This document shows positions 8,089 through 13,849 of a DNA stretch of 21,057 bases, piece by piece (position 1 is the stretch's first letter; every line of letters begins with the position of its first letter). A program made the position numbers and the translations under genes. The notes under the pieces are model-generated. The model worked only from the letters and a program-made list of their open reading frames with translations, was not told the DNA's origin and made no database searches. The DNA is from Ruminococcaceae bacterium UBA1417 (GTDB lineage Bacteria; Bacillota; Clostridia; Oscillospirales; Acutalibacteraceae): assembly GCA_002305575.1 (NCBI GenBank), contig DBPP01000010.1, forward strand, positions 17,467 through 38,523. Reading direction: 5' to 3'.

Positions 8089-8870
8089 ATGTGCAGGATT
8101 TTCCACGCGTACATACGGATTGCGCCGTTGACAGGCTGTCTGCTGTTTTCCGTTGTTTCGCTTAATCTGATCTTGCGGCATTCTACTTTGTGCGGCAGCG
8201 GCGCACGGTGCGGTTTGTACAGATTGGAAACTACGCTGAAGACATTGGGGGCCGAGGCGTTTACATTTGCATTCGTCAGCTCGACGAAATTGCCGGTTGT
8301 AGGACCGCCACTGATTTTGGTGTTGTCGTACTCAATTGCGCTGCTTTGTAAAACAGCAGGTGAACCGGCACGCGCTTTCAAGCCCGTATTTTTGTATGTC
8401 CCTATATCGTGCGTGGCGGGTGTTGTGTTTTTAGTTCAGCTGCTTTTCTTCGAAAATGGGATGGTAAACGGTCTGTTGCATGCCCGTACGGGAGTATCTT
8501 AGCGGGCCGCATGCGTTTTGGATTATGACCCGCCTCTATCTTTGGAAGAGCATGGGATATAGCATGATTCTGCTCCTTGCAGGCCTTGCCACGATTTCCG
8601 GTGAGCAGTATGAATCGGCAGAGTTGGACGGCGCATCAGCCAGGCAATGTTTTGGCTATGTCGCACCGCCGCACATGTTGCCCCTGCGTTTTCGGCTCAT
8701 TCTTTTCCGTCATCAACGCATCTAAATGCTTCCGGGAAATCTTTAAAATTGGTGGGGAACACCCGAGCGACGAGCTGTACATGCTGCGGCACTTTATCAA
8801 CACAACTTCCAATGGCTTCGATCATCTGAACGATCGGTGCGGGTTTATAAACCATCCTCCGCGTTGCGCT
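8089..8870 (+). pseudogene. Decayed sugar ABC transporter permease (MalF/UgpA type)
   Basis: No intact frame, but three plus frames in succession give a recognisable carbohydrate permease. In the first frame (from about 8089) FHAYIRIAPLTGCLLFSV fits the N-terminal helix, LILVLSYSIALLC a later one, and AFKPVFLYVPISCVAG the conserved stretch before the fourth. After a frameshift near 8490 the second frame gives YLSGPHAFWIMTRLYLWKSM, then GYSMILLLAGLATISGEQYESAELDGA, here cut in two: this is the EAA loop (normally ELYEAAxIDGA) that contacts the ATPase. A second shift near 8697 leads to the third frame, FGSFFSVINASKCFREIFKI and GGEHPSDELYMLRHFIN, matching the segment after the EAA loop. The match fades after about 8870. 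Neither an ATPase nor a second permease is near. Confidence is high for a dead permease and lower for its exact limits. Confidence 0.75.
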
Positions 8871-9127
8871 GCCCGGCGATCCCTTCTCGCTTTCTCGCCG
8901 GCCATTTGGCAACGTTGCGGTGCTGTCCCAGAATTCCAGAAAAACAGACGGGCGCAGTTGTCGGTGCTGCTCATATTGGCGGGGATTTTGATTGTCATCG
9001 GCAAGATTGTGCTGGATAGCCGGCTCGAAAAATGCAATTCAGACCGAGGCCAAGGGTCGCAGTCTGGTAGGGGGGTGATGCGTATAGGCGCTGTTTTATA
9101 TGGGAAAACTGCATGGAGAAATAATGC
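8871..9127. other. Non-coding or decayed stretch before the SRP RNA promoter
   Basis: No gene is supported. One plus frame has a single hydrophobic run (LSVLLILAGILIVIGKIVLD, about 8960-9020) that might be a remnant of a membrane protein from the same decayed transporter, but no family pattern follows. A purine-rich GGGGGGTGATG (about 9069-9080) resembles a ribosome site, yet the frame after it is short. Confidence 0.4.
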
Positions 9128-9156
9128 TTGCCTTTTTATCCAAAACCGTGTATAAT
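9128..9156 (+). promoter_or_regulatory. Strong promoter for the SRP RNA (and probably dnaX)
   Basis: TTGCCT (9128-9133), a 17-base spacer and perfect TATAAT (9151-9156). Transcription would begin near 9163, just before the SRP RNA hairpin. Confidence 0.87.
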
Positions 9157-9162
9157 AGTTGC

Positions 9163-9366
9163 GCACGCAGAAATGTGTGTTTTGAGAACATCCAAAATGG
9201 CAAGACGGTTGAAGAGACCGTGGAATATGCGAGCGGACAGGTCTGCGCGGCGAGACACCGTGAACCATGTCAGGCGGGGGACCGAGCAGCATTAAGCGGA
9301 TCGTCTGGTGCGATGCAGGTCGCCTGTCCGTTCCCATATTCTACGAACAGCCGCCTTGCTTTTTGG
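9163..9366 (+). ncRNA. ffs: Signal recognition particle RNA (4.5S/scRNA)
   Basis: RNA scaffold that binds Ffh and targets nascent membrane proteins. The apical Ffh-binding domain is intact: ATGTCAGG (9267-9274), a CGG/CCG stem closed by the GNRA-type tetraloop GGGA (9278-9281), then AGCAGCATTAAG (9285-9296), matching the GUCAGG...AGCAGCA symmetric loop. The long stem is supported in three places: 9192-9210 pairs with 9348-9366, GAATATG (9223-9229) pairs with CATATTC (9335-9341), and CGGACAGG (9234-9241) pairs with CCTGTCCG (9323-9330). A short extra hairpin (CACGCA/TGTGTG, about 9164-9180) lies at the 5' end; a canonical Alu domain is not obvious. The position directly before dnaX is the usual Firmicutes arrangement. 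The ends are inferred from the promoter and the stem base. Confidence 0.93.
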
Positions 9367-9389
9367 TTTATACCACCGGGGAAGGGGGC

Positions 9390-11012
9390 ATGCTTGTGTA
9401 TAAGGCGCTGTACAGAAAATACCGTCCGCAGCTTTTTGCGGACGTCGTTGGTCAGCCGCAGGTGACTGTTACGCTGAAAAATGAGTTGATGGCGGGGCGT
9501 ATTTCCCATGCCTATCTGTTTACCGGTTCGCGCGGCACCGGCAAGACAACTTGCGCGAAGATTTTGGCCAAAGCCGTAAACTGTTTGGATCCACAGGACG
9601 GCGACCCGTGCGGTGTATGCCCGGTTTGCCGCGGTCTGGACGACGGTTCCATTCTCGACGTGGTGGAAATCGATGCTGCAAGTAACAACGGCGTGGACAG
9701 CATTCGTTCCCTGATAGAGGAATCAAATTTTACGCCGGCGAGCGCGAAGTACCGCGTCTATATCATCGACGAGGTCCACATGCTTTCCATTGCAGCGTTC
9801 AATGCACTTTTGAAAACGCTCGAGGAACCACCGGCGCACGTGATTTTCATTCTGGCTACAACGGAAGTGCATAAGCTGCTGCCCACAATTCTCTCCCGGT
9901 GCCAGCGGTTCGATTTCCGCCGCATTGCGCCGGAAGATATTGCCGAACGGCTGGAACTTGTCTGTGATAAAGAGCATGTGGAAATTGACCACGACGCGGC
10001 GATGCTGATTGCTGCCACGGCGGATGGTGGTATGCGTGATGCGCTCTCCATCCTCGATCAGTGTATCGGGCGCAGCACAGGTGTGATCAACTATGCGCTT
10101 GTGGCAGAAACGGCCGGACTTGCGGGGCGCGGTCATCTCGAAGAGCTTGCGCGCTGCATTCAGCAAGGCGATCGCTCCCATGCACTGGAGATTATCGACG
10201 CACTTTACAAGGCGTCGAAAGATATGGGGCGCCTTTGCGAAGAACTGGCCGGGTATTTTCGCAATTTGATGTTGATAAAGACGATGAAAGATGCGCGTGC
10301 CGTGGTCAATGCGGCGGGTGAAGAGCTCGACCGGATGACGAAGCTCGCGCTTTCGATGGATCTCTCTGCGATTTTGCATGGACTGGATGCGTTTCAGTCT
10401 GCTTTGTCGCGGATGAAGACGACCAATAAACGCACGGAAATGGAGATGACGATCATTCGGCTCTGTTCGCCGGAGTTGGATACCTCGCCCGAAGCGCTGC
10501 TGCGGCGCATTGAAGCGCTGGAGCGCGGCGGTGCGTTGCGTCGTGCGACGGCGCCCGTGCAGGAAGGAGCGGTCGCCGTTCCGTCGCCCGCTCAGGAGGA
10601 ACCGGAAAAAAGGCGCGAAGAGACGGGAAAGCAGACGCCACGCAGCGGCAGCGCTCCTTCGATTGAGGTGCTTTCACAAAATGCGATGCCCTTTGAAGCG
10701 TGGCCGGAGATCATTGCGATCATGAAGAACTATTCGCATTCGGTCGCGGCCGCGTTTCAGGGATCCGCAGCTTATGTGAGCGGCGAATATATGCTGATTG
10801 AAGCGCCGCAGATTGCTTTCGATCTTTTGAAACGCGCGAGCCAGCGGGATAAAATGCGGGAGGCCATCCAGCAGGTGACCGGTCGCGTCTACAAGCTTGG
10901 ACCGTATAAGCCGCCCACCGCATCGCCAGATCGTGCGGGAAAGCCGGAGAATACGCTGGACCAGTTTATACGCGACATGCGTGACGCTGGCGTTGAAATT
11001 GAAGAGAAATAA
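9390..11012 (+). CDS. dnaX: DNA polymerase III subunits gamma and tau
   Basis: Clamp-loader ATPase of the replicative polymerase, 540 residues as read. The N-terminus (ALYRKYRPQLFADVVGQ) is diagnostic. Walker A is GSRGTGKTT (46-54), followed by the four-cysteine zinc module C65, C74, C77, C80. Walker B is YIIDEVHML, sensor 1 is ILATTEVHKLLPTILSRCQRF with the SRC arginine finger, and sensor 2 lies in GGMRDALSILDQC. After residue about 370 there is a charged linker and a tau-type C-terminal region ending GVEIEEK. Start choice: ATG at 9390 (ribosome site GGGGAAGG) or GTG at 9396 (site AAGGGGG), the latter giving MYKALYRKYRP as in most homologues; the difference is two residues. The open frame further left overlaps the SRP RNA and is not coding. 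It is followed by ybaB and recR as one operon. Confidence 0.97.
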   Translation: MLVYKALYRKYRPQLFADVVGQPQVTVTLKNELMAGRISHAYLFTGSRGTGKTTCAKILAKAVNCLDPQDGDPCGVCPVCRGLDDGSILDVVEIDAASNNGVDSIRSLIEESNFTPASAKYRVYIIDEVHMLSIAAFNALLKTLEEPPAHVIFILATTEVHKLLPTILSRCQRFDFRRIAPEDIAERLELVCDKEHVEIDHDAAMLIAATADGGMRDALSILDQCIGRSTGVINYALVAETAGLAGRGHLEELARCIQQGDRSHALEIIDALYKASKDMGRLCEELAGYFRNLMLIKTMKDARAVVNAAGEELDRMTKLALSMDLSAILHGLDAFQSALSRMKTTNKRTEMEMTIIRLCSPELDTSPEALLRRIEALERGGALRRATAPVQEGAVAVPSPAQEEPEKRREETGKQTPRSGSAPSIEVLSQNAMPFEAWPEIIAIMKNYSHSVAAAFQGSAAYVSGEYMLIEAPQIAFDLLKRASQRDKMREAIQQVTGRVYKLGPYKPPTASPDRAGKPENTLDQFIRDMRDAGVEIEEK

Positions 11013-11031
11013 ATTATTAAAAGGAGTTTGA

Positions 11032-11385
11032 ATGATGAAAGCACGTTTACCACAGGGCATGGGCGGCGGCGGAGCCGCAAATTTGCAGCAGCTGGCCCGC
11101 CAGGCACAGAAAATGCAGGAGAAAATGGAAGCCATTACCGCGGAGCTGGAAGCCAAGGATTACACGGCTACCTCTGGCGGCGGCGCGGTTTCTGTCGTCG
11201 TGACCGGTAAGATGGAGGTGAAAACCATCGACATTCAGCCGGAAGTGATTGATCCGGATGACGCGGAGATGCTTGGGGATCTTGTTGTGGCGGCCGTAAA
11301 CGAAGCGCTTCGGGCAGCGGCTGCGGAAAAGGAAGAAAAGCTCAGTGCGCTTTCGGGTGGCATGAGCATTCCGGGGATGTTCTGA
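11032..11385 (+). CDS. ybaB: Nucleoid-associated protein YbaB/EbfC
   Basis: Small DNA-binding protein of the YbaB/EbfC family, which forms dimers that pinch DNA; about 117 residues, usual length. Visible signatures are a glycine-rich N-terminus, NLQQLARQAQKMQEKMEAI in the long helix, EAKDYTATSGGGAVSVVVTG, the phrase IDIQPEVIDPDDAEMLGDLV, and a C-terminal helix ending in LSGGMSIPGMF. Two ATG codons occur, at 11032 and 11035; AAGGAG (11021-11026) is spaced better for 11035, so the first methionine may not be used. It lies 19 bases after dnaX and one base before recR, the conserved dnaX-ybaB-recR operon of Firmicutes. Confidence 0.96.
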   Translation: MMKARLPQGMGGGGAANLQQLARQAQKMQEKMEAITAELEAKDYTATSGGGAVSVVVTGKMEVKTIDIQPEVIDPDDAEMLGDLVVAAVNEALRAAAAEKEEKLSALSGGMSIPGMF

Positions 11386-11386
11386 T

Positions 11387-11989
11387 ATGGCTGGATACCA
11401 TGTTCCGCCGCTGGAACGCCTTGTGGACCAATTTGAAAGTTTACCGGGTATTGGGCACAAATCGGCCCAGCGTCTTGCTTATCATGTGCTGAGTCTGAGC
11501 CGGGAAGAAGCGGAAAAATTTGCGCAGGCTATTCTCGATGCACATGAAAATATCCACTATTGTTCGGTTTGCTGCAACCTGACTGACGGCGATCTTTGCC
11601 CAATCTGCCGCAGCGACAACCGGGATAAATCGATTATCTGCGTTGTGGAGGATCCCCGCGATGTTTTTGCGTTGGAGCGGACGAACGAGTTCCACGCGAC
11701 CTATCATGTGCTGCACGGTGCGATTTCCCCGCTCGGCGGCATCGGGCCAGATCAACTGAAGATCAAGGAACTTTTGAAGCGCGTGCAGGATGGCACTGTG
11801 CACGAGGTGATTATGGCGACCAATCCGACGGTTGAGGGGGAAGCCACTGCTATGTACATTTCCCGGTTGCTTAAGCCACTTGGTATCCGAGTGACGCGTT
11901 TGGCCTATGGCATACCGGTGGGTGGCGATCTGGAATATGCAGATGAAGTAACGCTTTCCCGCGCAATTGAGGGCAGACAGGAGCTCTAA
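11387..11989 (+). CDS. recR: Recombination mediator protein RecR
   Basis: Works with RecO and RecF to load RecA on single-stranded gaps; 200 residues, normal length. Domains in order are a helix-hairpin-helix (LESLPGIGHKSAQRLA pattern, residues about 14-30), a C4 zinc finger (CSVCCNLTDGDLCPIC, about 57-72) and a Toprim domain beginning IICVVEDPRDVFALERT, with YHVLHGAISPLGGIGPDQL and EVIMATNPTVEGEATAMYI. The C-terminal VTRLAYGIPVGGDLEYADEV completes the fold. It is translationally coupled to ybaB (one base between stop and start). No clear terminator follows; smpB begins 81 bases later with its own promoter. Confidence 0.97.
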   Translation: MAGYHVPPLERLVDQFESLPGIGHKSAQRLAYHVLSLSREEAEKFAQAILDAHENIHYCSVCCNLTDGDLCPICRSDNRDKSIICVVEDPRDVFALERTNEFHATYHVLHGAISPLGGIGPDQLKIKELLKRVQDGTVHEVIMATNPTVEGEATAMYISRLLKPLGIRVTRLAYGIPVGGDLEYADEVTLSRAIEGRQEL

Positions 11990-12003
11990 TCGACTGGTTT
12001 CGG

Positions 12004-12032
12004 TTGACAGAATTCACTTTTTGTAGTATAGT
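12004..12032 (+). promoter_or_regulatory. Consensus sigma-A promoter for smpB-ssrA
   Basis: Perfect TTGACA (12004-12009), a 17-base spacer and TATAGT (12027-12032), ending about 40 bases before the smpB start. Confidence 0.9.
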
Positions 12033-12070
12033 ATTTTCCTGATCCTTGATGGAGCGTGAGGTGGGCTTTT

Positions 12071-12535
12071 ATGGCTAAAGCTGAAAATCGCACAATTGCA
12101 CAGAACAAAAAAGCCTACCACGACTATTTCGTTGAAGAGAGTCTGGAGGCGGGGATTGAACTTTTCGGCACGGAGGTCAAATCTCTTCGGCAGGGGCGCT
12201 GCAATTTGAAAGATGCGTGGTGTTCCGTCGTAAATGGCGAGATGCTCTTGAATGGCTGCCATATCAGCCCGTATGAGCAGGGCAATATTTTCAACCGTGA
12301 TCCGATGCGTGTGCGTCGACTGCTTTTGCACAAGCGTGAGATTATGCGCCTGTTTGGACTCTCAAAAGTAGCGGGGTATTCGCTGATTCCGCTTTCCATG
12401 TATTTCAAGGGTTCGCGTGTCAAGGTGCAGGTGGGGTTGTGTAAAGGTAAAAAACTTTACGATAAGCGCGCCGATATGGCTGAACGTGACGCCAAACGGG
12501 ATATGGACCGGGCAATCAAAGAAAGAAACAGATAA
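12071..12535 (+). CDS. smpB: SsrA-binding protein SmpB
   Basis: Binds tmRNA and takes it to stalled ribosomes for trans-translation; 154 residues, the usual size. Family blocks seen are IAQNKKAYHDYFVEES, then GIELFGTEVKSLRQGRCNLKD (split here: GTEVKSLR is the conserved core), HISPYEQGNIFN, DPMRVRRLLLHKREI, and the C-terminal KGKKLYDKRADMAERDAKRD tail that mimics the missing codon-anticodon helix. The ATG at 12071 is preferred, with GAGGTGGG as ribosome site; the GTG five codons earlier sits on that site. Its RNA partner ssrA begins 19 bases after the stop codon. Confidence 0.97.
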   Translation: MAKAENRTIAQNKKAYHDYFVEESLEAGIELFGTEVKSLRQGRCNLKDAWCSVVNGEMLLNGCHISPYEQGNIFNRDPMRVRRLLLHKREIMRLFGLSKVAGYSLIPLSMYFKGSRVKVQVGLCKGKKLYDKRADMAERDAKRDMDRAIKERNR

Positions 12536-12553
12536 AGCGGTTTTCCGCTTTTA
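12534..12553 (+). terminator. Small hairpin between smpB and ssrA
   Basis: AAAGCGG (12534-12540), loop TTTT and CCGCTTT (12545-12551) form a 7-bp stem directly before the mature tmRNA 5' end, and overlap the smpB stop. It could be a weak terminator, an attenuator or a processing signal for the tmRNA precursor. Confidence 0.4.
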
Positions 12554-12554
12554 T

Positions 12555-12903
12555 GGGGATGTAAAGGTTTCGACGGGGGTTGGAAGCCCTGGTAAGCGAG
12601 TAGCGGTGCGGGACCGCTATAAAATCCGCAAACTTTAAAATTAAACGACAACAATACTGTTGCTGTTGCTGCTTAATTAAGCAGCCGTTCTTACCCGCAG
12701 GACCGCGGGCGGGATAAGAGCGTCGATGAGCGGTGAACGTGTGTAGGGTTACGCCTTTACCCCTGCCACGGATAAAAGGCTACCTAAGTGCAGAGCCTGC
12801 CGACCGGCGCTGCGCGGCGGGAATTTCAAAAGACCGGATACACTCGTAGAAAGCCTTGGCAACTGATTTTCGGACGCGGGTTCGATTCCCGCCATCTCCA
12901 CCA
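12555..12903 (+). ncRNA. ssrA: Transfer-messenger RNA (tmRNA)
   Basis: Rescues stalled ribosomes as a tRNA and as a short mRNA. The 5' end GGGGATGTAAAGGTTTCGAC and the 3' end GGTTCGATTCCCGCCATCTC plus CACCA form the alanine tRNA-like acceptor and T arm, with encoded CCA (12901-12903). The tag reading frame ends ...N D N N T V A V A A at a TAA inside the palindrome GCTGCTTAATTAAGCAGC, the usual stop-codon hairpin; a second TAA overlaps it. The resume codon is not certain from inspection. Several GC-rich stems after the tag fit the pseudoknot region. Total length 349 is typical of one-piece tmRNA. It lies right behind smpB. Confidence 0.97.
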
Positions 12904-12907
12904 AACG

Positions 12908-12970
12908 GGTATTGGGCGAACACATACTTTTTCGCAGGCGGTTTCGCCGTGAAATGTTCGCTCTGATACC
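12908..12970 (+). repeat. Imperfect inverted repeat after ssrA
   Basis: Arms GGTATTGGGCGAACACAT (12908-12925) and ATGTTCGCTCTGATACC (12954-12970) pair imperfectly, enclosing a smaller hairpin GGCG-GTTT-CGCC (12937-12948). It lies five bases after the tmRNA CCA end and could be part of the tmRNA precursor trailer. Confidence 0.6.
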
Positions 12971-12977
12971 AAACTAG

Positions 12978-13020
12978 AAAGCACCGTCTTAGAACTTTAG
13001 TCTTAAGACGGTGCTTTTTT
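12978..13020 (+). terminator. Intrinsic terminator downstream of ssrA
   Basis: 14-bp arms AAAGCACCGTCTTA (12978-12991) and TAAGACGGTGCTTT (13004-13017) followed by six T in all. It probably ends the smpB-ssrA transcript. Its stem closely resembles the hairpin at 13506-13550. Confidence 0.92.
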
Positions 13021-13039
13021 CATATACGGAATCTGCACA

Positions 13040-13069
13040 TTGGTATGATCCGTTGTCCTTCTGTAAAAT
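13040..13069 (+). promoter_or_regulatory. Possible promoter for the TnpV-like gene
   Basis: TTGGTA (13040-13045), 18-base spacer and TAAAAT (13064-13069), about 30 bases before the start codon at 13102. Moderate match only. Confidence 0.4.
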
Positions 13070-13101
13070 GAAATCATACTAAAATACAGGAGGATACTAG
13101 A

Positions 13102-13473
13102 ATGGAAAAATCATTATTTGAGCAAATAGGCGGCTCATACACTCAGGCAGGAGATTATCTGCTTCCAAACTTGACAGTTCCAGAAGAACAGAAAGATATC
13201 GGTATTTGGGGACAGCGCCACGCACGGTATTTGAAACAGTACCATAAAATTTTGTATTATAACCTGTTGACAAGAGGAAAGCTGAACGCTCATCTTGCTG
13301 AAATTGACCGGCAGGCAGAGGATATGCTTTCTTGATTGGTAAAACAAATGGCTGAGAAACAAGGCATAACCGAGCAGCTAAAGGAAACCAACCAAATGCT
13401 ATGGGTAGGAAGAATGAACGCTTGCCGCAACGCGGCTGCAGAGATTGTGAACAACGAGTTAATATTCGCATAA
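13102..13473 (+). pseudogene. tnpV: TnpV-family transposon protein gene, broken by an in-frame TGA
   Basis: TnpV proteins are about 120-residue products found in Tn4451-type and related integrative elements of Clostridia; their exact role is unclear. The start (ACAGGAGGA ribosome site, ATG at 13102) and first 77 codons match well: MEKSLFEQIGGSYTQAGDYL, then IGIWGQRHARYLKQYHKILY. A TGA at 13333-13335 stops translation, but the same frame goes on without shift as LVKQMAEKQGITEQLKE and NQMLWVGRMNACRNAAAEIV to a TAA at 13471-13473, giving the normal family length of 123 codons. So a single nonsense change (for example CGA or TGG to TGA) explains the break. No recombinase or other transposon gene remains beside it, so it is probably a relic. 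Confidence 0.85.
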
Positions 13474-13498
13474 ATTTCAGAAGCTCAGTCAGTCTGAT

Positions 13499-13849
13499 TT
13501 AATACAAAGAGCACCGCCTTAGATTTGAAAGTCTAAGGCGGTGCTCTTTTGCGTCATAAACCGCTACAACGGCATTATCTTCTGTTGGAAGATAATGCTC
13601 TGTCGTATGTGTTCCTAATTTGTTTTCCGTACTGTCTCCGTGGAGAATCCAGTCTGCATCATAGCCAAATTCAAGGGCGATCAGCTTAGCGAGGGAGGGA
13701 GAAATGGTCTTATTCTGTTCCGTATCCGGCCGGCTGTTGCCCGTAAGGATATACACATAGTTCACGGTAATACCAAGTCTGCGGGCAAACTCGGTTTTTG
13801 ATATGTTCTGCTCGGATACAATCTGATTCAATCTGTCAGCTAATGCCAT
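13499..13849 (-). CDS. XRE-family transcriptional regulator with hairpin-encoded C-terminus
   Basis: A 116-residue protein. The N-terminal half is a Cro/C1-type helix-turn-helix: MALADRLNQIVSEQNISKTE, then FARRLGITVNYVYILTGNSR, with the recognition helix around residues 28-40, followed by ISPSLAKLIALEFGYDADWILHGD. The rest is a short low-conservation tail. The start has AAAGGGGG seven bases upstream, and the gene overlaps the end of the LuxR-type gene by 14 bases, so translation is coupled. The last codons (EHRLRLSNLRRCSL) are read entirely from the 18-bp terminator-like hairpin at 13506-13550, and the stop TAA is just beyond it. This suggests that the original 3' end was replaced when the neighbouring TnpV segment arrived. 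The target is unknown, probably this operon or an element gene. Confidence 0.85.
   Translation of the reverse strand: MALADRLNQIVSEQNISKTEFARRLGITVNYVYILTGNSRPDTEQNKTISPSLAKLIALEFGYDADWILHGDSTENKLGTHTTEHYLPTEDNAVVAVYDAKEHRLRLSNLRRCSLY
13506..13550. terminator. Perfect hairpin shared by TnpV relic and XRE gene end
   Basis: 18-bp perfect arms (13506-13523 and 13532-13549) with an 8-base loop; T-run of four on the plus strand. On the plus strand it lies 32 bases after the TnpV frame and is likely its terminator. On the minus strand it lies inside the last codons of the XRE gene. Confidence 0.85.

Noticed and set aside
9267..9389. Upstream extension of the dnaX frame
   Set aside because: It overlaps the SRP RNA; DnaX similarity starts only at 9390-9396.
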